DNA from: Callipepla californica brunnescens
Lineage: Eukaryota > Chordata > Aves > Galliformes > Odontophoridae
Reading direction: 5' to 3'
NCBI GenBank assembly: GCA_023055505.1
Contig: JALIRH010000074.1
Span: forward strand, 1,025,001 to 1,089,000
Length of the DNA stretch: 64,000 nt
Shown: piece after piece, positions 51,291-63,100 of the stretch
How positions within the stretch are numbered: the stretch's first letter is position 1
How the letters are laid out: every line of letters begins with the position of its first letter
Position numbers and translations under genes: made by a program
The notes under the pieces: generated by a model
Database searches by the model: none
Seen by the model: only the letters and a program-made list of their open reading frames with translations
Told to the model about the DNA's origin: nothing

Positions 51291-51649
51291 TATGTAAGAA
51301 AATACCATGTGCAGTGGAGATAATCCCAGTGTTTTCAGGTCTCAATAATTATATCAGTCTAAGGATGAAAAAGTTGTCCCCTTCAGATGAAAAGAAGATC
51401 AGGCTCTAAATAAATTTTTGGACTTTGAACAGTTATGGCAATCCTCTTGGACATTGCAGATTCTTGAATTAAAGCTGTATGGCCTCGTGTTGAACTTTTA
51501 ACCTACGTATGACTGAAGCTTGTCTTTTGGGAATGCATCAACTCTTGATTTCAAGACATCAGGAAACAGAATGTCTACTGTTTCCTTTGATAATTTGTTC
51601 CAGTGTCTGATTACTCGCTGCTAAGAATGTAAATCCAATTTTTGAGTTG
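51291..51649. other. Spacer between two CR1 copies
   Basis: About 360 bp of unique-looking sequence that separates the truncated 5' ends of the two opposed CR1s. Confidence 0.6.
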
Positions 51650-52112
51650 GATTAATCTTGGATTATAAAAAGGACTTGGAGGTACTGGTGGATGGTAACC
51701 TGGACAGGAGACAGCAACATGTCCTCACTGTTTAGAATGCCAGCTGCATCTTGGGCTGCATCAAAAGGAGCATGGCCAGTGTGTCAAGGGATGTGATCCT
51801 GCTCCTCTGCTCTGTGTTGCTGAGATCTCACCTGGAGATCTGTGTCCAGATGTGGAGGAGAGATGAGGACATGTTAAAGCATGCCCAGAGGTGGGCCACA
51901 AAAATGATCTGAAGGAATACCTTCTGTTAGAGGAGGACAGGGTGAAGAGTAGAAGGCTCTGGAAAGACCTGAGAGTAGTCTTTCAGTATCTAAAAAGGGG
52001 CTCGAAGAAGGAAGGGAATAGACTCTGTAGCAGGGTCTGTTGTGATAGGAAAAGGGCCATCAGCTCAAATTAGAGGGTAGATTTAGATTGCATATAAGGA
52101 AGAGGTGTGTGG

Positions 52113-52147
<35 letters not shown>

Positions 52148-52305
52148 TAACAGATGCTCTGTCCTTGGAGAATGCTCAAAGTCAGTCTGGACCTGGCTCC
52201 AAGTACCCTGATTGAGCTGTGTCTCTGTTAATTGCAGAGGAGCTGGAGTGGGTAGACCTTAAAGATCCCTTCCAACTCAAACCTATCCTATGACTCTGAT
52301 TTATT
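51650..52305 (+). mobile_element. CR1 LINE 3' end, plus strand
   Basis: Starts in the C-terminal region of ORF2 (AAGGACTTGGAGGTACTGG, CTGCATCTTGGGCTGCATC, GTGATCCTGCTCCTCTGCTC, ATCTCACCTGGAGATCTGTG). It continues through AGAAGGCTCTGGAAAGACCT and GCAGGGTCTGTTGTGATAGG to the 3' UTR (TTGCAGAGGAGCTGGAGTGG, AAAGATCCCTTCCAACTC) and the tail CCTATGACTCTGA. It is 5' truncated and carries several stops and small deletions. A T-rich expansion lies inside it at 52111-52149. Confidence 0.92.
52111..52149 (+). repeat. T-rich (TTTG)n expansion within CR1
   Basis: TTTTTTTTTTTGTTTGTTTG followed by TTTTGTTTTG units, at the place where other CR1 copies have only a short T run (AAGTTTTTTAC). Confidence 0.85.
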
Positions 52306-53369
52306 TTGTTTCCTCTGGAAGCTAATTTTGTTCTACAATGTTAAGAAATAATTTCTTTTTAGAAGAGGCAGGGGAGGAAGATGGATGCTAGTGCAACAGA
52401 CTGAAGTATTTGCTTCTCACTTCAAGCACTTTCTTTATCTCTTAAGTCATGCTGCATGCTTTTAAGTTTCTTAACATCCTTTTAAAAATAATGGTTCTAG
52501 GCTTCCATTATTTTATTCAACTTTATAAATGATGTATTTGGAAAAGTCATGTATTAGATCCTAGTCAGTGCTCACCCGATAGTACAAGTCTTATTGCTGA
52601 GAAATTTCAGTGGGGATCACCCTTTTTACACTAAAGAAATAACATTTATTCTAGACAGATTTGAGTTATTTCTAACAACTTTTTTTTTTTCAAAAGTATT
52701 CCAGAACTTTCACAATTTATCTTCTTTGCACTTCATTGCTTCTTATCACTTGACGTTATTTTTCCTCTAAAATCTATCCTGAATTTACCTGACTGCTCTT
52801 GAAATCCTTTATCTCTTCCCCTATTTCACATCAACACAAAGAGTAGGCATATTGTTTGGTTTTAGTTTTGTTTGTGGTTGTTTGTTTGTTTTGTGTGTGG
52901 GGGGTAGTGTTTTTTTGTTTTGTTTTTGAACTTTGCAAACACTTTTTATTTATGTTATTTTTTTCTTCTCTAATAACTGAAATTCACTAAATGTTTATTT
53001 GTAGAGATATTTTATGGACTTAGATAAATTTCTTCTGGATTATCACCAGTTGAGCCTCCTTTTCTGGAGGTGCAGTTCCTTAGAGTGGATGAAATAATGC
53101 AACTGCAGCTTTATCAGTGCTGAGTGGATGCTCTTCTGTCTTGCAAGCTATCCTTAATTTATGTGTTGCAGTTGGATATTTGTCTTTTCTGGAACAGCAT
53201 GATATTGTTGATTAGTTATCCACCATGTAATCCAAAACAACTTCTCATTTTCTACAGAATGGCTACCAAGCCAGTTGTACTTCATCTCAGTGGTTAATTA
53301 TTTTTGGCTAAATACAGGATTTTACATTTATCCTTATGACTAAGCACTATGGATTACAAATCAGGACTT
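52306..53369. other. Intron with G/T-rich low-complexity patch
   Basis: A T-rich run is present at 52681-52690 and a TTTG/GTGTGTGGGGGG patch at about 52858-52930. The part from about 53250 onward may already belong to the old LINE that follows. Confidence 0.5.
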
Positions 53370-54196
53370 TAAATTCAGCTGAGGTTATTCTGAATTCTGA
53401 TCTGTTGTCCAAAGCACTTGTAATGCTTCCAAGCAAGACATTGCTGCAGCAAGTATGTTTATAATTCTATTTTCTGGATCATTAATCAAAATATTAAATG
53501 CTACCTGACCAAAGAGGGGCTCATACAGATTCTCAATTTGAGATTTCTTTTTCTGTTGATAGGAGTGACATGTTTGTTGGTAACTGCTGTCAGTGTTACC
53601 TTCTGAATCAGTGTCACACACACTACGTACTGTCTTCAGCTGAATCATGCTTCAATGTTTTGCTTAGAAGAACATAATGCAGAAGAGGGTCAAAAATATT
53701 CTTAGGTACACATGACATCTGATTCTATTTCTCTGTCCAGAAGGTCTGTTATATCCTATCAGGGAAGAAAATTAGATTGCTTTGACATGATTGCTCTTGA
53801 CAAATCCATGCTGGATATTATACATATCCTTATTATCTTCCAGATGCTTACAAATATTTTGTCTATGTATTACAGTATTTTTCCATGAACTGAAGATAAG
53901 CTGACTGGGCTACAATTCTCAGGCTTTCTCTTTCCCTCTCTGTCTCTCTCTCTCTTTTTTTTCCTCAAACCTTCCTTTTTATGATAGATATTACTCTTGC
54001 CCATCCCCCCCCCCCCCTTTTTTTTTTTTGTCTTCCACTTTCTCCATTGTCCTTTACACATTCTCAAATGTATGTCCCAATGACTTTGACATTCTACCTT
54101 ACTTAAGTATTCTGAAATTTGGACCTTCACCATTTGAAGCTGAAATCTGGTTCTTTCAGTTAATTGTGATAGCTACATGGCTGCAATTGACCTTAT
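53370..54196 (-). mobile_element. Old CR1/L3-like LINE, minus strand, part 1
   Basis: On the minus strand, about 53490-53520 encodes AFNILINDPENRI (compare LFNIFINDL before the catalytic motif), and upstream at about 53780-53820 IQHGFVKS (compare QHGFxKGxS). The order is right for a minus-strand reverse transcriptase. Nucleotide stretches such as TTGACAAATCCATGCTGG, CTTATTATCTTCCAGATGC and AGCTGACTGGGCTACAATTC are familiar from old amniote LINE copies. Frames are broken. A TC-rich and poly(C)/poly(T) tract interrupts it at 53939-54029. Confidence 0.7.
53939..54029 (+). repeat. (TC)n, poly(C) and poly(T) tract
   Basis: CTCTCTGTCTCTCTCTCTCT followed later by C13 at 54005-54017 and T12 at 54018-54029. 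Confidence 0.9.
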
Positions 54197-54722
54197 ACAT
54201 AGGTTGCTCCAAATATAATGCCTCCAATTTATTTCCATGAAGATTACAAAAGATACAAAGAGCACAAGGACACTATTTGATAGAGCAAATTCTCAGTTAC
54301 AAAACAACACTTTTTAATATAGTCACCACCATTGTCCACTGCATTTTTACTGGGCGTAAACAAGAGCCTGCATGCCATGCTTGTAAAAATCTGTACCAGC
54401 AGGGGGGTGGCCCTTTGTCACCACTACTGAAATGTACCACCCACCCCTTATTAGTCTCACATTCACTTTTTGGTTTCCATGAACATTCAACAACCATCAG
54501 GGAATGCTGATGGGTACCATTTTTTCTGCATGTAGGAATTTAGTCACACACCTTTGCTTCACATACACTTTCCTGTCAAACACCATTTTGTCAGACTCTC
54601 CTTCTGTTACCATCTCTTACACAGCAGCAGAACATAATGGAATATTGGCAAGAAGGTTCAACCTCTGACGTTGTTGGACAACATAATAAAATAGGAGGCA
54701 TTATTTTCAGAACAGCCTTCAT
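54197..54722 (-). mobile_element. Mariner (Galluhop-like) transposon, both ends present
   Basis: The left end ATAGGTTGCTCC.AATATAATGCCTCC is matched at the right by the inverse of GGAGGCATTATTTTCAGAAC AGCC (terminal inverted repeats of about 25 bp with several mismatches). The full copy is about 525 bp, much shorter than an autonomous mariner (about 1.3 kb). Coding remnants of N- and C-terminal transposase are fused, so it is an internal deletion derivative. It matches what I remember of chicken Mariner1_GG. It sits inside an older minus-strand LINE. A clean TA target duplication could not be confirmed by eye. Confidence 0.9.
54220..54600 (-). pseudogene. Mariner transposase remnant, N and C parts fused
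   Basis: The minus strand keeps an N-terminal helix-turn-helix piece that includes WVVHFSSGD (compare RRWVxxFSSGD of this mariner group). After about 54400 a frame change leads to DFYKHGMQALV, which belongs near the C-terminus of the transposase. The catalytic D,D34D core is absent. It cannot encode an active enzyme. It could be mobilised only by a transposase supplied from elsewhere. Confidence 0.75.
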
Positions 54723-54734
54723 CATTATCACTGA

Positions 54735-55180
54735 AGTTGTTAGTCTATTTGGCATCGTCCATTATTTTTAATTCCTTATTTAAGGAGTGGACCAATCTTT
54801 TCTTTGATTTCCCTCTTACTGAAATATCTTGAAAGTCATTTTATTAAGCCTACCGCTTAATGTTTGTGTGTTATCTTGAAGGTACCTAATTAGATTTTTT
54901 ACTTTTATGCCTACCAAATTCTCAAGTTCTACTGCGGTGTCTGTCCTTGTTCTGTAGGTATAGTATATAGCCTGTGTTTTGATTTCTAAATACATAATTC
55001 AATATTTCCTAGCACCTAATCATACTGGCCAAATGACCTAGTATGACTGTTTAACTAACCTGCCCCTCATAATCTGTTCTGTCCATAGTTGTCATCCACC
55101 TTTCCTACTAGATCTTCAATCAAAAGATTGGACAGTATGAGAGTAATACCTATTTATGCGCTTTTCCATCAAAAACACCT
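54735..55180 (-). mobile_element. Old LINE, minus strand, part 2 (beyond the mariner)
   Basis: TATTTAAGGAGTGGACCAAT, CTTTTCTTTGATTTCCCTCT and CTTACTGAAATATCTTGAAA match a stretch I associate with the upstream part of the same old LINE group. It continues the element seen at 53370-54196, which suggests that the mariner landed inside it. The right boundary is vague. Confidence 0.5.
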
Positions 55181-58100
55181 TCATTATATTACAACTCTTT
55201 AATTACTTGTTCTGGGAAATTTCCTTTAATTAGTTCTTCTACACTGATCATATGCTTTATTGAATTTATGGAATTTCAAGTTTTTTAATCCTAATGACAT
55301 TTTAAGTAAGTCAAAATCTTTGTGAGTTAATTTCAGCAGAAATCAGTTGCATTTCTTGCCTGTATTGTGATTTTTGACTTTGTAGAAATGGGAAGCATAA
55401 GCAGGGAGAAGGTAGGAACATAAGGCTGGATTAGAATGAATAAATAACTAAGAATATAGTGAGATACCAAAACTTCTCTCTTATTCGCAACAGAATATAG
55501 AAATTTATTTGTGAAAATGGGAAAAAACAAAAACAAAAACCAAGAACTAAGAGAGGAGAAGAAATAAGCCTCTGCATGTGTTTTTAGGGACATATAACCT
55601 TAACATCTTTTCTGCTGGTTTTCTTAATCCTATGTCTCTGATAAAGTCATGCAATACTCCACCAAATGAATGTCTTAAGACTTTCATCTACAGGTTGTAA
55701 CAGAGAATCACCTAGGCCCGTTGAACTCAGCCTGTTCCTAGCCTTTCAATCTGCTATGTGCTTTGGTCAGTGGCTTCCACTGTTTCAAAGATCATAATTT
55801 ATAATGCGGTGCTATTGCTTTTGATGCTTCTATTGAATGAATGGCAGCTTTAGAGAGGACTATGAATGCCCGTTGATCAAAGTCTGACTTGCTAGCCACC
55901 ACCAGCCCTCTCCAATATAATGATATGCATTGACAATTATGATACTAAGTGCATTGTGATTGTTTATAGATCATTTCTTGATTTAACCTATTGAAGTAGT
56001 TATTATCATATCACTGGTGAAACAACAAATATGAGGAGAGAATAAAAGATTTGATTAATATTGTGAGGTAATAAGATAGGCCATTTGCTTACAAGGAAAC
56101 TTGAAGGTTAATCATTCATATTCTAACAAAAAATCAGACTTTGTGAGATCATATTATAGTTAATTGAAGAAGGCAAATTCTAAGTATGAGAGTCATCCAT
56201 TACTTATGTGTAGCCTTATTTATTATATGAGGAGATTTGACTTGCCGATTAGGATTTCCTCATGGAGAAATGTATTTCTCTCCATATTTGGAGGATGGCA
56301 GTGAATGTGGCTCTGTCACATTTCATTTCTTTAGACTTTACTCTGTTTCATTTCACTCTGCTTCTGAAATAGGATTATTGACCCCTACCATTGATCATGC
56401 TACCCTAGCGTGTGTGAGTGTGTGTGCAGTTAGTACTACTATCAAAATGTGAACATCTGAAGGTAAAAATAATACATGATCTGCTGTGTAAATAATATCT
56501 ATGGATCTTTGGTTTTTGTTTTTTTTCTTTCTTCTTTATCCCCCTTTTTTTTTTTTTTTCTGAGGCTAGCTTGGTCTGTCAGCAGGATGAAAGGAAAAAT
56601 TGCTACACTTGTGCTAAATTTCCCCTGGGAAAGTAAATTATGGACAAGCCTCCAAGGACAACCCAGAGAAAGGGATAAGATATTGATGCACACTGTACCT
56701 CTCACTCCTTCTTCCTTGTCCCACAATTGAGTACTCCTTCAATGAAAAGTTACGAGTTCCTTGTTAAATTGAATTTCTCTCCTCCTTGTCTCACAATTTA
56801 TTGTGATGCTGAAAATTTTATAACTTGGTAAAAACTGGCAGAAGCCTCATTTGTCCCCACGAAAGGCTATCCAAGTTTGAATAGGTTTTGAAACAGAGCT
56901 ATGAATGCTCACACTTCAAGATAGATAGTCATGTCATTACCTAGTTTATAGGAACTTTTTCAGTTACTGCATTTTTTTTTCACCCTTTTTAACCATAATG
57001 CTTTTTAGGAAGCAGGGAGGATTGTGGAAGGAAGAGTACTGAGGAAGAGAATTTTGAGTGGTGAGCTAGTATCATTTTGCCAGGTCTCTAAGACCTGTCT
57101 TCTGATTTGCTTAAAGAGGTAAAGAGAAACTTTGCCTCTTAAATTTCAAAATTAACTGTCTTGCTGTTCAGCCTTTTCACCAGCTTCTTATCCTTATTAT
57201 CATCAAACTCAGTCTTCCATTCCCTCTCTCTGCATCAGGGCTGCTCAGTCACCATATCAGTGGTTACCGCTCCTGGTTCTGTCTGGTCTATTTTTATTCT
57301 AAGCACGCTCCGAAGTGACAACTGACTAAGCTGACCATTGCCTTACACCTGGCCACCTATGTAGGCAGGCAGCAGAACCTGGAGTCCCAGCAACTCTGAT
57401 GTCACTTGGGATATGTTTAGAGAATATGGGAGTGCCACACAGAGAAGAATGCTCTGACTTTTGTACAATTTGTTGCTTTACCACAAATCTCAAGGTACAG
57501 GTGCCCTTGTGATATGTAATAGAAAGGAAGTGCCAAGGGAAATGCCATCCATTTCTTGTGGATGTGTAAAAGACTCTTCAGTCTATTACACTCTTTCCTC
57601 AGCAAGTTCTTTCACTGCCTTTAGTCCTGTGAATAATATAATGTTCACCTGTAAGGTAATTAGGAAAAGAAGACAAGATGTGAGGGCTGGAGGACTGCTG
57701 TTGCTTGTGTTCAGGGTGCGAAGGTTTGTGTTGTGAGACTGGCAAAAGTGGAGTGAGTGGTGGACTACAGGCAGAGGGAACTAGTTCTAAGACAGAGTGG
57801 GTGGTGGAATCTGTGTATTTATCGTGAGGGAGATATTAGGCACAACTGCTAAAAAAGAGAAATTTGAGAAATAATTCTTCTGGCTGCAGCCTGTAAATAG
57901 TATTAGGGCAACCTTTAAAATTACTGAATGCACCATCCAAATGTTCCTTCCAAGCATACTTAGAAATGATGGACTGCCGATATCAAATAGTAAACAGCCC
58001 TAGCGATGCATGCCTTATGATTGTTTCTTCTGGTTAAATTGTATTCATTTTTACATTCACAAGACAAAAGTTTCTGCTATTACAACATGAAACTATATCA

Positions 58101-58734
58101 CATATTTGATATATTAGGCACCTATGTCTGTACCTCATATGACTATGGACATATTTTACTATGGATAAAGTGGGGAAAAAAAAAGCGTTTGGATTCTACT
58201 TGCAACTTTTTTTTCTTTTAAGAATGTGATACTGGGATACCTTTTGAACAACACGCTGTTTTGTTATAAAAGAAATATACTTCAAAAAAAAAAAACACCC
58301 AACAGGTGTCAGCTTTCAGACTTACCCATGGATGATGATGATTTGATTTATTTTTCTTTGTTTATTTTTGCATTTGTATGCAGACTTCATAGTGAAACAA
58401 GGGTAATACTGGCCTGTTACAAAGGAAACAATAAATGTCAGTATTCTGAATATTAGTCTGTTGACATACAGTATGAATCTGCTCTGATATAACTTGATAA
58501 ATTGTCAAGCATTCTCAGCCATATCAGACTTTCACAGGAACTGCAGATATTTAGCATGATTGGACCTAGGAGAAAAAAATTGTGACACAGTTTGTGAAAT
58601 TTGGTTTCTAATTCATCTTCTAACTTCCTATGTCTGCAAAAATCTACACTTACTTAGATTTCATGTATTGCACTAATATGCTCCAGTCAGTAGATAAAGA
58701 TGTATCATAATACAGACACAATATCATCCTGGTC
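55181..58734. other. Intronic sequence, few features
   Basis: AT-rich unique-looking sequence. A T-rich low-complexity run lies at 56511-56561. No gene or firm repeat. Confidence 0.5.
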
Positions 58735-59180
58735 TGCTTGAGCACAGCTGCCAAAGTCTGCTACCATTGCATATGTAGAAAAGCCAAGGTCTTTAATGCA
58801 ACGTTCAAGCCTTTTTGTACCCCTGCTAATTATTAGAATTAGTCAATTTCAGCAAATCAAAAAATGCATTTCATTCTCCAAAAACCTATTTTCTTTGTCA
58901 TCAGCAATGCCAAGGCTCCTTTTGCCTGATTAGGTTATGAGCCAAGCTGCTCAGCTCTGTCAAAAAGGAGGCAATTCTGTGCAGGAGCCAAAGCAGAAGT
59001 TGTTCATCTGTAGTCAGCTTTGCAGCCACAAAATGCCGAGTGAACGGGATAAAAGAGGAAGCTGAGATTCACAACTCAGGATTGCAACTGGGTACCAAAA
59101 TTTTGTACCACAATTTTGCACCAAAATTCCTCCTGATTTCAATTTTATGCCTTCACATCCTCTTTTAGACAAAGTCCCAA
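58735..59180. promoter_or_regulatory. Candidate conserved noncoding element (island D)
   Basis: High-complexity block with CTGCTAATTATTAGAATTAG (homeobox-type cores), TGCCTGATTAGGTTATGAGC, and, at 59094-59132, three 13-bp units of ACCAAAATTTTGT type. No coding frame. A regulatory role is inferred from sequence character only. Confidence 0.22.
59094..59132 (+). repeat. Three-copy 13-bp tandem repeat
   Basis: ACCAAAATTTTGT, ACCACAATTTTGC and ACCAAAATTCCTC follow one another without spacers. Confidence 0.8.
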
Positions 59181-60078
59181 GTGATGCAGCTGACATTCCT
59201 GTCAGAATATGAACTCAATGGAGACAGGACTGTTTCTTTCCTCACTTGAAACAGCATATATATAGTACATAAATATATATAATAGTTGGAACAAACTATT
59301 TCTCTGAGGACATTCTCTGTGTTTTAATATTTTTTTTATAATAAGGTGAATATTTATGTCTGCACTGTGCAATATGCAAATGATGGTGATTTTGGAATCT
59401 GTACTATATGCAACGTGGTTTCCATACTGTAGATTACATTCAGTGGTCACACGAGCTCCTGTGAGCTCTCTGTTTTTATTGTCCTATGGCACATGCTCCT
59501 TGTGTTGCATTCCTCGATGGGCTGCAGTTGGTGTGGCAATGAAATTTCACAACCTGGGAGTACGTGATGGGGGGGGGGACCATGGGGATGATTTATCTGG
59601 CTTGTAACTACTCATTGTCTGCTGCTGTGTGTAGTTAAAGAAAAGGGAGTATGATGAAAACATTTGTATGATGAAAACATTAATACTCTAAATATTTCTG
59701 ATATTGGCAGAGGCCTGGAACTCTGCTTCTATGCCATACCCCTATTGAATCCCTGGGTTGTTGCTGTAAGGCTAAAGGAGAGCTCAAAAGAAGGTACTGT
59801 CTGTTTTCTTGATTGTCAGGTGAATAGTTTATGCCAAGCATCTTGAAAATAGTCCGTTTAAATCTGAGTTGCCAAATCAAGTGAGTGTCACTATAATCAG
59901 TTCTGTGTTTACCCTAAACAGTGTGTGTCCTTATTAGTGCCTTTTCAGTCCCCTCAGACATGCTGATATTGATTGAATAAACACTAACGATAATCTCAAT
60001 CAGCAATAAGACATGATATGCACACATACTGTAACCTCGATGTTACTGTCAATAATGCTGGAAGATTTCATTTGCATT

Positions 60079-60109
<31 letters not shown>

Positions 60110-63100
60110 ATTGGTAGAAACATCACAGTGCTGTTTTCTCAAACTGTCTTCACGTCTCCTTGAATGCTGTGCTTGTTCTGATCTCCTCCCATGTAGAAGT
60201 TAGCTGTTTGTCCTTTATTCTGTTCTCCATTTCACAGAAATATCTCAAAGCAGCTTAGAAATGCTAACTGAGAGAGTTAGCTCTGCTGAGCACAGAGCGT
60301 AAACTTCCATATCCCAATGATATTGTAGGTGGAATTTAGGTAGGCAGGAAAGAAAGTAGCAGGATGGGTGTTTGGCAGGGACATGTTCCAGAACAAGGCA
60401 GGGCATCTTTAATTAGAGGAATGGTCAGGACTATGATTCTTGCACTGCAGGTGAAAGCTGATGTTTTGTTCTAACACCATTTCAGAGTCATAGTTCTGAC
60501 TCATATTAGTGATTGGAAAACTGTAGCCTGCTGAGCCATTACTGTCTTTAAAGAAGCATTTATTTATTTGTATTTTCAATTCTATGATGTTTGTATTTTA
60601 ACACCAGCAGGAAACATGTCAACAAATACAAATATCTCAGGTTGGCTGTGTGAGTCTTTCCCTTAGTTTCTAACATAAAATGTCTCCATACCTGATTTAC
60701 TTAAAATGTCTGTTTTATTAGAATGGCACACAGAATAGCCACGCTTCAAACTCTGAACTGTATTAGAGCTTGTGAGTTCTATTTGCTTCTTCTTTTCATA
60801 GGAAGCACTCCCATCCATGTGTGACCAACTATATAATAAAAGCAGAAAGAGCAAACATGATCTGTTTTCTTTGACTTCTCTGTTTGCTATCTGCCTGTCT
60901 TTCATGGTTTCTTTATGCAAGCAAAAATATTTTGTGAAGCATGAAGCCCTGTGGCAAATGCTAATCTAACCAACAATCAGGAGAATAATTGTTTTGCAGG
61001 CAATATTCTCATTCTGTAATAGAGAACAAAAGCCTTGCAATTAAGACAACAGAACATTAATAACACACATTTATCATTCTATATGAGCTTATTATTTCCA
61101 GTCCTTTGCAAATAGTTTTAATTTATATACCATTCCTTACAAAGCTGTATGTAAATGTGATCTGCATTGCTGGGGTAGTACTGAGAAATATTTTTAGCAT
61201 CTTGCACTATAAACTTCTTTTCTCTGGGTTCTTTGAAGGACAGAGAACAACCTTGAGATCCACAAAATATATTCCTTGACTCTCCTGCCTGGAATTCTAT
61301 CATCCTTTTTCTTCAGTCTAAAACTGGATTCAAGTTTTCCTTTAAAACAAGTATAATTCCTTCATTTTCATCTCAGTGTTAGCTTATTCCTCCTACTCAT
61401 CTTTTGGTATCCTGTACTGAGCTGGCTGCTTGTGCCTCGGCTTTCCTGTAGCCCCATGCTTCTACAGAGACTTTGTACCTCTTCCTGCACTGTCCTATAT
61501 GTCCCAGCTGTTTTTGCCCTCTTGGTCAATGCAACAAAGCTTCCACAGTTGCTTAGTGCATGGTGCTATTGTTACTTTCTCCTTTGCTGTTTGGACCAGA
61601 GGAAGCTCCTGGGAACAGAGCCATGGCTTCACACTGGTACCTTATGGTTTAAGGGCCACTGACTGAATTCAGAAGGAAGAACAAATTGCACCCACTAAAA
61701 TGCCATTGCTGCAGTTTGCAGATGTGGGTTATTAATACAGAAATCTCAGCGAAAGTGTGTCTTTGTTCTATTTTAGCTGTACTGCATAAGCAGTGCTCTA
61801 GTCTAAAGGCTTTTGTAGTTACCACAGCTCCTCAGTTCTGTGCATAGAGAGCTGAATGGTGGCAGAATGGTTCAAACACCAACAGATTTTCTTTATGAAT
61901 CTCTTTAGCAATATATAAGTTTTGTTTTGTAAATATTGAGGGCTTGAATGTCAAAGGATTATTTTAAAATGTTGTAAATCAAATGTATTACCGTGGCTAA
62001 GTTGTGACTAATTTTTGTCTTGCTTTGGCTGTTGCAGGCTGATGCAATTCTCTGGCTGAGATCAAGGGAGTGAGCGTGTGAATAAATTACTGATATTTAA
62101 ACAGAGGTGTTAATTTGCAATGCATGAGCTGCTCCATAGTAACTGCTTATGTGCACACTCTGACCTGGTGATAAATGAAAGATACTGTCAGTTAGTTTAC
62201 ATCACTTAAAGTTAGCCCAAAGAGAACAGCTCTTCTTCAAAACTTCTTTTCTCCTTAGAGACCATATGCAGTGAACTACTCACATAGCTGTGCTATTAGG
62301 AAAAATATGAAAGATAATCAAAGACAAAAAGTGGAGTTAGAAGTTTGAGAAAAAATATTTGCTAGAATTGTAGTGATCATGAAGTGATAACTTTCCCAAA
62401 ATGGTTAATGGCTTTTCAGTGTGAAAAGCTTATACAACTCTAACATGGAGCTTTTCTATTTAATCTTTCTTACATTTGGTTAACTCTGGTTTGTTGGCGT
62501 TGTTTGAGATAAGATTTAATTGTCCAGAAGTGTTTTCTAATGCTCTTTTGGGTACCCTCTACCTGAGACATTCACAGTGGTCTAGAAAATATGACACAGA
62601 TCTACAGGAGGGTAACACCTTTCCATATGGGCAATGAGAAGCACTTGCAATTATACAAAGTTCCTATATTTAGGTTGTTCAATTCATCCTAGCTACATGA
62701 CAGACGAAATTATCCTCCATATTTCTTTTAATCTCAACAGCTTAGTGAGATGCACAGACTGTTCTGAGGCTTCAATATCTCTTTGTTTTTCAAACCAACC
62801 AACCAAAAAATATACAATCAATTTGAAATAAATTCATTTGGGGGGAAAAATCACCATCTTTACTTGTTACTTATTACCAGTAAGTCACCATTTTTCTTAA
62901 CCACTATTTGTTAGCGCTCTACAGATTGGTGATAAACAACCTTCAGAAAGCAGCTAAGTAAGAAAACAACAACAAAAAAAACCTTTTAAAAATCATTAGT
63001 AAAATATTAAATATTTAGTGTATTGTCTTGGATTCCCATACCAGCTTTTCTAAAATTTGTGTCCATTCAGTCCTTTACCTGTGCCAGAGTGTGGGTAACT

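Noticed and set aside
53870..54133. 87-codon Lys/Arg-rich frame on the minus strand
   Set aside because: It arises from the TC-rich and poly(C)/poly(T) tract read in reverse.
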